This document shows, in pieces, positions 26,581 to 39,023 of a stretch of 60,000 bases of DNA. The DNA lies in assembly GCF_008831285.2 (NCBI RefSeq), contig NC_045142.1, forward strand, positions 21,827,354 to 21,887,353, in the 5' to 3' direction. The notes beneath the pieces are model-generated. The model made no database searches. It was not told the DNA's origin and saw only the letters and a list, made by a program, of their open reading frames with translations. Numbering within the stretch: the first letter of the stretch is position 1; each line of letters opens with the position of its first letter. The position numbers and the translations under genes are program-made. Source of the stretch: Nymphaea colorata (lineage: Eukaryota; Streptophyta; Magnoliopsida; Nymphaeales; Nymphaeaceae).

Positions 26581-28604
26581 CATTCCCCCTATTAACGTTT
26601 GAGGCTCTGACAACGGTAAACACAGCTAAAAACAGAGATATTTCTGCAAGTGAGTTTTACAAGATTACTATTTCACTTCTATTGGTAACCTTTTTGACCT
26701 ATACGGATATAGGAAGAGAAAGGAACATGTATGTATTTACACTGTGCACAGTATGGAGAGACAATCAACTCCAACGATAGATCGTGAAAATGAGAATGCG
26801 GAAAGCACCTGGGAATTCAGTTGACCTGCCATGGTTCAGAGTGCTTGTGTAGTTAACAGCACCTGCTGTGGATGGGCGACAATGATCTTAGCAACTGTAT
26901 AGCGAGGTAGCGCAACGGGATTGCAAATGGGTGGGAGTGGGAGAAACATAGTAGGAGAGAGCACAAATGGAGGAGTCGACCGGAAAAATCAGAATCTAGC
27001 TCTCGAGATGCTTTTCACTAACAGATGGCGTGGATCAGTGACCAGGCAGGAGATTGTGATAGATTACAGAAGAAGGGTTATGAGCAAGGAGAAAGAGCGC
27101 TGCCATGAAGGAGCCCAAGAAAAGAGACCGGAAGCACAGCTTCCCCCCTCCCCTCCCTCCGGTGGTATAATAAACAAGTCAGGTGTCGCGATCACACCGT
27201 TTAATATGCTTTGCCTTTTTGGAGTGAAGTTATCATCTCGGGTTGAACTTTAACTTGAACACCTTTTACTATGCTTTGCCTTTTTGGAGTGGAGTTATCA
27301 CATTTCTTCCAACAATCTGACATCACATCTACACCGAAGAAGAAGAAGAATTATATATGGAAATGGTTGCATGCTTTCTCCTCCTCCTTTCCGACAAATG
27401 TGAAATATATTCCTACATTTGCTCAAGAATAAAGCTCAAATCAGAATTTTCAAAGCTAGCAGGCATAAAATATCTGCCATTGATAATTATTAAGGCACCT
27501 TCTTCATTAAGCAACGTTACGGTTCAGTTATCAATGCCACTAATTCAATTTGTTACTGTCGAGAGACTTCTGCAAGAACCATCCATGGACGAAGACGAAA
27601 ACCACATTAATGTCTTGACAAAATCAACATTGATAAGCACACTCAGTGCATAAACCAACCAAATTTGATACATGGCGTATTACTTTGAAGTTATGACTTA
27701 TAAGGATTGAACTCATGAAATTATTGTATGAGCGTAGACTCGTTGACTACTCCGGAAGTACATTGACCATAGGTCCATAGGGAACTGCTCGCATGATCCG
27801 ATGAAATGAACGAGCCTTTCTACTCTAGGTTACATCAACCTAATTCTTCAAGGAAGAAAATTATAAAGCAGCCAAGTTCAGTGAACGCTATGAACTTCTT
27901 AATAAAACTCAAAGGTATTATATCTCGTAAAAACATCAAATTGTTTGTTCATTTATAAAAGGCCTTGGTAAAATAACAATTTTTTATTTAGCTTCAAAAA
28001 TTGGAGTCCGTGATTTTTGGGCATTCTAAGAATAGCATTCTCATAGTTTCCAATTGTTGGTGTTTTTATTTCTTCGTGGATTTATTTTGTAATAGCTTCA
28101 TATCCAACCTTACGATGAGAAATCCAAAATTTTCAACTAGAATGCCAGACGTTGAAAGGTTTAAATTTTTATTTGAATAGTTATATAAAATTTATAAAAG
28201 GGTTGTTAAATGGTTGGTTGTCTTGATTCATGGCCTTCTTTGGGTTCAAATTGAAACTGCTAAATGACATATTGGAATTTGTCAGCCAAGGTCATTATAA
28301 TTTGGTATTAGATAGGTATATGGCCAATGTATGAGTAGGTCGAATGTCAAAGCTAGTTCAATACTCAAACCTATGGTCCTATTTAAAAAATCGGTAATTG
28401 TGGCCTCTCGAGAAATCGATGACAGCTGCTATTACATTACTTGAGAATTCTTAATTAGCTGGTAGTAAATAGCCTAAGGGCTATGGAACAAAGGATTGCC
28501 CCATATCTGCACCGAGGTATCGGCGGTGATTCTCAAATATCGCATACCAGAATGTCATACAATAAAGAAAATGTGATTTAAGTAGTTGGTTGTTTTGGTT
28601 CATA

Positions 28605-28704
28605 ACTCTTTTAAGATTGAAACTCAAGCTGAGAGGTCGGTTCGTCACATCAATACTCTTTTAAGATTGAAACTCAAGCTGAGAGGTCGGTTCGTCACAT
28701 CAAT
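28605..28704. repeat. Exact 50-bp tandem duplication
   Basis: Two identical adjacent copies begin ACTCTTTTAAGATTGAAACT at 28605 and 28655; a four-base start of a third follows. Identity suggests a recent event. Confidence 0.95.
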
Positions 28705-29012
28705 ACTCAATGGGGTTGTTGAGAAAAAGAAAAATCATGAGCATATGTCACTGAATTTAATTTGGATAATACTTATCCGATATTCACCATCCAAGTCCGA
28801 CTTCATTTTTACATCAGTCCCACTTTTAAACACACGGCTGAATCCGAACCATATTGGCATACGCTAATATACTTTAAAATATATATTAGATGCCATATAT
28901 ATGACATTAATGTAAAACTGAATCTGAATCCAAAACTCATCCAATATCATTTCTTAAATACAAACCCTATCTATTTTCAATTCGAATGTCAGTTTCTATT
29001 TCACATCCGACT

Positions 29013-29094
29013 CTTCGAAAATAATTTTGCTAGATATCCGATCCATTAACATGCTTCGAAAATAATTTTGTCACATATCCGATCCATTAACATC
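29013..29094. repeat. 41-bp tandem duplication
   Basis: Copies starting CTTCGAAAATAATTTTG at 29013 and 29054, both ending ATATCCGATCCATTAACAT, differ mainly at four central bases. Confidence 0.9.
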
Positions 29095-30652
29095 CCCAAT
29101 TACATGTGATTGACGGGGTTGGAGATGGATGCATATCAAACCATTATCTGGTCCATTGACATCCGATTCGTTGCAAATGACCGCCGACCGTTACAATCAC
29201 CGCCAACGGCTAAACGCGTCTCCCTACTTTACACATACATGTGCTCCACAGGAAGGCCAACGTTAGCGTACGATCACCATGCCTATGTACTCGAATGATG
29301 CCACGATCTGAGCCGCTGAATTGCGATATCTTGGAACGATACAGCCGTTGGATTCCGTTTTAGCAAAATACAACGGATTAGATTAACAGCCACCTTAAAC
29401 TATAAGAGGTAGTCCCGTTCACTGCGCATTATCAAAAGATCTGATGAGGCCTAGAATTGTAAATTAGTGCTTTCTTATAAGCAACTTTTTGTTTAACGTA
29501 CAGACTTTTGCGAGTTAATCAGAAATCCAGTTTTTCTTTTCAGTTTTACGGATAGGCCCTCCGATAAAAGATTGAACTAAAAGTCAATCGTTTAATTATA
29601 GATTGGATGAGTCGACGTGGCTAGTCGCACGAAAAATAATATATTCTTATTTGCTGAGTTTATCTTTTAATTATATATTTAAAAAGAGAGGGACTGCCTT
29701 TTGCAATTTCTCGGGTAAAAGCAAAATGAATTATAATGAATTTAAATAACGAAACATGTTAGTTAAAACTGTAAAAATGTAATTTTGAGAAAGAAGTAAT
29801 ATATAAATTGAGATTAGTACGTATTTTTTGTCTTTTGAATATTGGTGCATGTTAGTTTTACTTGTGCCTTTATTTGACAGCTTTAATATGAAAAGTGTCA
29901 CGTATTAAAAAAATTACAAACTTCTTGTTTATGGAAACTATAGGCGAAAAGTAAGCTTTGATATCTTATTCTTAATAATGTCTCTTATTTTTCAACATAA
30001 CGAGTACTAGAATAGGAATTTGACAAAGGAAAAGAACGCCTTCGGCTTTGGTATACCGGCCAGTGGTATACACCATTGCATTGCCATACCTTTTTTTTTT
30101 TTTATTTAAAAATAATAATACTTGCAAATCAGAAATCTATAAACCCATTCCAAATGTAGTGGCAAATGAATCAAATAGGGACCAGTATTAACAAAATTGC
30201 TTTCAGCCCTAAGGTAGTGGTTGAATACATGTTTGATTTTATGGATCCATTATTTTATACCGTATAACTTATTGATTCAATAGCTGGGGGCTTTAACAGG
30301 ATAAATAATATTATCGTGTCTCAAATATTATAATTGCGGAAAGTAATTTGTGAAAGCTAATTCAGCTTGTTTGCTATTTTTTCTGAATATTATTATCCAA
30401 TGTTGTTTTTTACAAATGAAACTAAAAATATTGCTTATAGTTTACAAAAAATAATTTGTTTCCTTTGACGCTTTAAATGACAATGTTTTATTATCTTGGG
30501 GAATAGTTAGTTTAATAGAGTTGCTCAAATGAATCAGAATATTATGAACGCAAATAGAACCATGTTCATGGCATCACTGGTTCAAAGTTCACCTTTGTTG
30601 CAAGGCAAGTTATACTTTAAACTTATTGGGCATTTCGGCTCACTCGTGACCC

Positions 30653-30701
30653 ATATATATATATATATATATATATATATCTATATATATATATATATAT
30701 T
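30653..30701. repeat. TA microsatellite
   Basis: A TA run broken once by a C near 30681. Confidence 0.95.
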
Positions 30702-31169
30702 TAACATGATAGGCAGTTAAAAATTGTTCACACCTTTTCTTATTGTTTTTCTATTAATCATCAATTTATTTCAAATGAACAACCTTAATTGGATGGTTAA
30801 TGAATCTGAAAAGCCATAATCAGCATTGTGAAAAGATGAAAAATTGAAAATGCCCATTATGTGAAAAGCGCAGCACGCCGTGTTGGCCGCCTCAAGTTCT
30901 CAATATGGGAAACGCTATAACACGAATAGTAAGTGACAATATTTCAAATTACAATGAGATTTAGGAGCTTATTTGAAAATGTTCCTAAAACATTCCATCC
31001 TTCGTGAAACAAATGTCCGGGAATTTGCCGGTGCTTCTCTCTTTCATTCCACCTCTTCCATTTTTCTTGCTACAGCGTCTCAGATCCGTCACGGGGAGAG
31101 GGAGAGAGAAAGGGGAAGTGAGGACGTCGGGCTTCTTGGATCTCGGGGAGGAAAGAGTAGAGAAGGAAG

Positions 31170-34100
31170 ATGCTGAAGTTCCTGAAGGGGGTGGTGGGAG
31201 GGACTGGTGGCGGGATCAAGGACCTTCCTTACAATATCGGAGAACCCTACAGCACCTCCTGGGGCTCCTGGGTCCATCACCGCGGCACATCCAAGGTATG
31301 CTCTTCCTGCCGCTCGTATTCTTCACCTCCTTCTCCTACGCGTCGATCGATCCTTTCGTCGTTTTGTTATATTGCTTACAATCCAGTCGCGGTTGCGAGT
31401 TTCGTGGTGGATTTGCTGGTTTCTCATTTGCGTAGATGGCGACGTCATCTGAAATGGATTATGGGCGCTCGATCCGCGTTCACGTTTTCGACCGCTTGCG
31501 TCGGCTTCTCGTCGAAGGACGTGATTTCCGTGGAGTTTCGCTATTCGAATGCCAGAAGATAGTTGAGCTCCATAATTAGAGCATGGGATTGGGATGGGCA
31601 ATTCCAGGGAAATCCTGCTTAAGATCTTGATTGATTACTGGTTGCAACAGTCCCTGTTTTGGGGATGCGAGGTTTTTCCTGGGTGTTGGTCATGATTCTT
31701 GTTCGGCTGCTTCTTGGTCTCGAGGTTCGTTGAGGACGTTGGATTATGGGCTTTGTTTGGTTAAAATTGGAAAATCGGGTGCCCGAAATTTGGTTTTGTT
31801 ACCTTCACCTTCGTTCTCTGAAATGTGAATTTGGCAGTTGAGACGTGGGACTGTTTCAAATCTCCGAGCCCGTGAGAATTTGGGAGCTGAGGTTGATAAG
31901 TCGCTGTGTGTGTTTGAGAGTTGGCAAAAGACATTGATTCTACTTGGGTATGTGTGGGTACATGCGTGGCCAGCCACTCATTTTCTTCCTGAAAAAGTTA
32001 AACCCACGTAGAAAAGTGAGCCATAGTGCAAATAATGGGAACACTTCTTCTATCTATAGTGGAGCTTATCTCTTGAAGGGTTCCGTGTTACATTGTTTGA
32101 ATGGGGGGAAAGAGAAAAAATACTAGAGGATAAAAAGGAAAGGAAAAGAAAGAAAGAGCGAGAAAGGAAGAAAGGAAAGTAAAAAAAAGAAGAGAAAAAT
32201 AAAATAATTAATATAAAGTTTGTTTATATAAGAAAGAAATGAAAGTAAGGGAATTGCCAAATATCATGTCATCTAAAAAGTAATGAAAAAAATTATGCTT
32301 GTTTACAATAAACTGAATACCCAAGAATGTCTGTCTTTCTTGAAGGGGGAGAGAGAAAGAAAGAGAAAAAGAGACATTGACCAGTTGGAGAACCATATAG
32401 AAGAGAAGGGATGAAGTCAGCCCCTCAGTCTGTCGGAGGGAGTGAGAGATTGGCCCTAAGGAAGACTATATAGAAGAAAGTGGCTGCAGCCAGCCTCTTG
32501 GTCCATTGGAGAGAGAGAGAGATTGGCCCATTGAAGAACAACATGGAAGCACATTTGGCAAACCTACGCATTGGGCTCAGATCGGCTGATGACCAGTTTA
32601 AAATTGGGTCAGCGAGTCGACTCAATAGGGTCAGGTCTAAATTTATACGATGTATTTTTTAGTTGAAAAGGGTTGAAAAGATAGAGAAAATGGGCAGTGC
32701 AGCACCAACTAAAGAGAGAAGAGGAGGGGAGGGGGATGATATAGTGCCTCAGAGAGAGAGAGAGAGAGAGAGAAAGGCATCCAAAGAGAGTCTAAGGGGG
32801 AGAGAGAGAGATAGAGAGGAAGAAGGTCACAACACCATTATGTGAGAGAGAGAGAGATTGAATCTATTAAGGACAATTATTGTTGATAAAATCATCATTT
32901 TTTAGAATACTCTTTCCCCGTCCTCCTAGTCCATGAAGGGATTGGCAATCCATTGTTTTCTCTTCTCCTTTCCTTTCCTCTCCTTTCCTTTCTTTTGTAT
33001 GCAACTAGAGTTTTTTTTAATCATTTCCTTTCATTCCTTCAAAATTAGACATCTAAATACAAAACTACCTATCCTTTCGTTCCTTTCCCCTATTTCCACA
33101 GCACATGGTTTTATATCATGACACTTTTCTATGCAAATAAAAACAAATACCTAGTGGACCTGTTGCCTTGGTACCTAGGCATACACCTTTGTCAACGTAC
33201 GTAGGAATGGACCCACTTATCTGGAGAACTTTTTTGTGATTATTTTCTATCGACATAATTTTAAGAATTATCCACTTATGATAAAGAAAAGGAAGCTTCA
33301 TTTAGGAATTTTGAGATATGTAGCCTCTCTAAGAAGCTAATGACTTAATATTCATTATAACTGATAGCTGTTGGTGCGTTTCAAACACCTGTAACCAACA
33401 TGTGTATAAAGGAGTCATATGTTCTCTAACAACTAGAAAGCTATAGAGTGGTTTCCACCCGTAATAAGGATTTAGTTATATACTTTTATTAAATTCCATC
33501 ATCTTTTTCCTCTATAAGTTCATAGTAAAAAAAGTTTATAGGAATAAGGCTTAATTGTAAGTCATATGAAAATGTCTTAATTGGATACTCAAGTTTATAT
33601 GAACTGGCCTTGATATACTAGCTAAGAGCAGCTGAGGCCAGCCAGCGGCACCTATTTTCTTGACTTACAGGTTGTATTGATAATGGTTTGAGTGGATGCT
33701 TGTACTATCTTGATTCAATGTTTACAGGAAAAACAATGTATTGGTTGCAATTGTAATTGATAAACCCTTACCCAGTTTCCTTTGTAATCTCGTGAGGTAG
33801 TGACTAGTGAGTATCCGGGTGAATTTAATAGAATTTTGGGCACATAAACACATGAACACATGTAGAATTTTAATACACAATGGAAGAAGAATAAGAAAAA
33901 TGAAAAAATGAAGTAATGGAAAAGAAAAAAACGACAACTAAAATAAGAAAAAACAGAAGAAGAAGAAGGAAGATGAACGGGCAAGACTTGAGAAGAAGAA
34001 GAAGAAGAAAGGGGAGAAAAGAAAAAGGTTGCATACCTGTTTGCAGTCTGAATGCATGTTCTCCTGTCTGCAACAGTTCTCTTGTGCTCACAGGGGCAGC

Positions 34101-37100
34101 ACAGCAGTAGCAGAACGTGTCCTCTTCCTATTCTCTTTGGTTTTTTATTCTCTCAAATGAGTTGCATTACATTTGACAATGCAGGCAACTGTCTAGGCAT
34201 TGCAAAATGCCTCATCCTCTAGAACACTACAGCCCATGTGTTGAGACCTGCTTGTCAAGACTAGGTGTGCCCTTAACAATATACGACCTGAGAATGGTGT
34301 TTGTAACAAGGATTTTGATTTGTAAAATGCCTTATGTTAGCCGTTGAATTTATTGGCAGGATATACTATTTCTTTTAGAGAATAACATTGCTTTTAGTCT
34401 ATGCTGTGTTAGCATGCCTATTACAGTCTGTTTCTGCCTTAAGGTTGCTAGTTTTTATAATTATTTTCCTTTATACAAGGAGGATGGGAGTGCCGTGTCT
34501 ATATTTTCTCTATCAGGAAACAATGCACAAGATGGACATTTGGCAGCTGGCAGGAATGGTGTCAAGCGTCTTCGCACGGTAAGCTGTTGTAACATGTAAT
34601 AACAGAATTAATTCAGCTCTGGGATGTCCATAGTCCAAATGTTGTTCATTTTAACTTAAAAGTAGATTTGGTCTGTTTACCTCCAGACCAAATGTTAGAA
34701 GATCATGAGTTACAGCTAGGATAAAATATGTTGTTTAAATAATGTCATGACTGTTTGTTGCTTTTGGATTACCTTCCCTATACAGTTAGGAGTAAAATGA
34801 TCTTACATTTTTTTTCCTTGGATCGTTTGTTCATACCGGTCAGATCTTCACGGATTTCCGTTATTGTAAGTTTGTGAGTAGAAAATGTGCAGTCTGATAG
34901 GTCCTTGCTTTTGTGCATGATGGGTCTCAACGGTGAATTCATTTTTCTCAGTTGACAAGATCTGCAACTTTTTGAAGATATAGACATGGGTGAGCACAAT
35001 TGGAAATAATGTCTTCATAACTTTTATTAGGAAAAGTGATTTAGAAGGTTAAATGCCACTATGTTTCTAAATGAAACTTGCTGCAACATTATCACAGTAA
35101 TTATGTTATACTTTTCAGTTTTTTGGCTTACGGTGTACTTGTATTTTGTTGTTCACAAATATTCCAGTATTTGAAAGTATCCTGATATTGTAACCTTCTT
35201 GAAGCAGTCAACATTACTATTAAAAGATTGTAGTAGTTTCAAATTGTTAAAGAAAACAAAACTATCACAATATTTAAGTAACAGCTGTAGATTTTCATAA
35301 AAATTTTTTCCAAGAAAATTAGTAGAAAACTCAATATTCATATTTTTTTATTAATTTCTTTTAATTGGCCAAAATTTATAACTTTTATTAATTTATTTTA
35401 ATTTCCATTGTCACATGAGTGTGAGTCACACATGCACACACAAAAAACACACAAAAAGACATGGATTACTCTGGCCATCCAGAGGAATCTAGCCTCTCAC
35501 ATATGTAGCCTGATGCGTTCCATTGGGCTGCATTCGTGAGAGGCCAGATGGGCAGATGGCTGGAGGAATTCAGTTCCTCTCTCTGTCTATATACGCACAC
35601 ACACACTAACACACACACACCTATATAAGTTTATAAAATATGTGTGGGTTATGTAAACATGGTGGCTATGGCGATTGCTTATGATCTTTCCAATAAGCTT
35701 GATTGATGATTTAATAAGTGCCACTTACAAAGTTAAAATTTTCAATATAAGTAGCATAGTTAGTGCATTAAGTTGAATAAAGAACCACCTTTATTCACAT
35801 ATGATAAATTAAAAAGAAAATCATAATAGAGAATATTTGTAACATGAAAGTTTCAATTATAGGATAAAAGAAGTATATTCATAAACTAACAAAGCATATC
35901 AAATTGGCTTTAAAAGGTAAAATGTTTATCAGTTTTGGGCAGGTTAGACTTGGTCAAACTTGGCTGAGTCTATATTTAGTTCAAAATAGACATGGGTGCA
36001 TCTGTATTCAGAGCTGGTCCTGGTATCTTTACCCATGTCGACATATGTAGGACAACCAAATAAAAAAGTCTATGCAATAGAGGATGGAGCAAATGTCTTG
36101 ACTTTAACTTTTATGTTTTTCATTTTTTTGTTTTTCTTTGAACCTTTCTCAAAGGAAGGCAGAGAGCATCTGCATTCTAATATACTCTTTGACTTTAAAT
36201 TTCAACTCCATAATTTGCACTAAATTTGTGAGTTATGACTGACCAACTTAGCAATTGGATTTCTCCATGATATTGATATGTGTTTATCCATCTTTATGTA
36301 AATTTGATTAGATCAATGTTTTTTTCATGATATGTGACTATTCTTTTAGGTCATCTAGATTGATAAAATTAGTGTTTTATTGATGTTCTGGAAAATATAT
36401 TAAGTTTGACTCAGCTTGGATTATTAACTACTTCGTGGATAAGTCTGAAACGTATGATTTTGGCATACCCAATGTCCTGACTTTAGCACTTCTGCCTTAG
36501 TCTAATATCCACTCAAGCTGATCCTTTGTGCAATTCAGACATGATTACATTAGATATTTTATTTTGAGGTGAATGATGCACATCCTTTTCCTTTTGATGG
36601 TTTCCTTCTTTCTTATCTTGTGTTCCTCATAGAGTAATCTAATGTTTAAAAGCAAAAAACTGCAGGTTAGGCATCCAAATATTTTGTCTTTCCTTCACAG
36701 CACGGAGGTTGAAGTTGTTGATGGTTCTGTCGTCAAACCAACTATTTACATTGTAACAGAGCCTGTCATGCCACTTTCAGAAAAGATAAGGGAGCTAGGT
36801 TTAGAAGGTACACAAAGGTATACAGTTCTTCCTGTCATTTGATAGTGCTGCTTGATGCTGTTACTTGCTTTGTTCTGGTACTATGAAGCAATAAACATTG
36901 ACATACTGGTTATATTATTTTTTTGGGTTATTGTGGCATGCTTAGCAGCCAAAGTGCTGCTTGGGCCTGGGTGGTTGACTTTCTAAAAGGCTCAAGCAGT
37001 CCCGAGAAAAAAGAGGGAAAAAAGAGCATAAAAGTTGATAAACTGCATATACATATTGAGATTAAATTAAGCATATTGAAACACAAAAAATTGATATTGA

Positions 37101-38860
37101 TATTGGTGGGTGAAGGATAAGTACATTATATATATATATATGTATGTATGTATGTATATATATATAGATCATAGTTATATGTATATATTGGTATGTGCAT
37201 ATTGTATACTGCTATGGAGACGGATGTATTACAGTTATATGCAAATGCATGTGTATAAATAAATAAATAAATAAATAAATATATATATATATATAATTTA
37301 GACCATGGTTATATGTTTATATCTGTATATCCGTTTGAGTTGGCATCAGTAGACTCTAAAATCTACTCTGACAAAAGCCAGGCCTGACCTGGTCCAATTA
37401 CTATCAGGTCATGTAGGCTGGTTTTCTGAACTGTTGGGTAGTTAGGCTGGGCTAGACTGGCTTGATGCCTACCATTGTACATGGCTGCAATTTAAGTTTT
37501 GTGCTGTGAATTTTGAATTAAGCTTCTTGATTGTTAAATTGTTCACTATACTTGATTGTTAAATTGTTCACTGTTAATGATGACATCCCTTGGTACAGGG
37601 ATGAATACTATTCATGGGGACTGCATCAAATAGCTAAAGCTGTCAGCTTCTTGAATAATGATTGCAAACTGGTATGCTTCCGTTTATCAAACTGTTTTCC
37701 CATTTGAGCGTACAATAACACGTTGCTGCTCATTCTGTGCTACATAAGCATTTGTATAAGAATGTAGTATCAGTGTCTTGACATTTTTCGTACACTGACA
37801 CCAATATCATCCCTCCTTGGGCACTTGTTGGTAGTTGCTTCAAATGTTTTGACAGCTGGGTGGAGTTTACATAGGAAAAAGAAAAGGGCAAGTCATCTAG
37901 TTTGCTATTCACCCCTTCCCTCCTGTCTCAAAATCATCACTCCTTGAGCATTTCTTAATTGTTGCTTCAAGAGTTTACATAGGAAAAAAAGGTTGAAGGG
38001 CAAAATGTCATCCAATTTCCTATTCACCCCCTTCCCCTTCTTTCTGATCTGACAGGAAAGGGCTCTCCTTTTGCTACCAAATCAAGAAAAAGAGGGAATA
38101 GGGGGACGAGGTGGTAGACAATAAATCCAGGAAGGTAGACACATTATGTATGTATATATATATATATTCTCAAAAGGATCTTAGGAATTTTCAAGAAAGT
38201 GGGAAAAATCTGGATAAAAATGATCATTTTTTTATTCTTTTGTTTCCCTTCCTCTTTTTTCCTCCTCTACTTTTATCCTTTCCTTCTTCCTTCACTTCTT
38301 AGTCACAGTCAGCAAAGTGGCAAGTGCAATCAATGGAGGGGAGTATACGTTCTTCTTAAGGAGGACTTAGTTTTTCTTCTCAAGCTATGTCACAGGGAAT
38401 TGCTTGGAAGGGCATAACACCAGTTAGCAAATTGATGAGTTGTTTTTTGGTGATTTGTTTTGTTTTGTTTATATTTATGTTTTATGAATATGAATCCACG
38501 TCCAGTGTTTCTTGAAATTGCTTCATGCCTATTCTGCCCCCATACCCCTATCAATCGGATCATAGTTCTCAAGTCCCCAGCCCTAAATGGTCTTTCCCTT
38601 TTTCAGTTTTCCTCTTTTTGCCATTAAAAAATAATTTTCAGCCCTACTTACACTTAAGTACCTAGTTTTAACCATCATATCCCTTTGAAACAGCACCAGT
38701 ACCCTGCGTTTTAAATGTTCATTAGGCCCTCTAAATGCATGGACTAGAAGCCACAAGAGAAACAATAATAACACATCAAATATAAAACTGGTGGCATCTC
38801 CAAAATATCTTAAATTTTCATATTTTATAGTTTCCCCCCATTTTTCAGTATGCAATGTTT

Positions 38861-38909
<49 letters not shown>

Positions 38910-38987
38910 ATGTACACACACACACTATATATACATGTGTGTATATTTCATACTAAAGGTGTTTTAAATTAATCTTTATAGTGAATA

Positions 38988-39023
<36 letters not shown>

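Larger units (their letters stand above)
26581..31169. other. Spacer upstream of the SCY1-like gene
   Basis: No exon is supported. Contents: two near copies of ATGCTTTGCCTTTTTGGAGT at about 27207 and 27271; exact and near-exact tandem repeats at 28605-28704 and 29013-29094; a MITE-like, GATCCGAA-rich stretch at 28750-29110; and a TA microsatellite at about 30653-30701. The final 180 bases are CT-rich and then GAGAGGGA-rich, and are probably the promoter and leader of the SCY1-like gene. The frame at 26921-27253 matches nothing I recognise. Confidence 0.55.
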
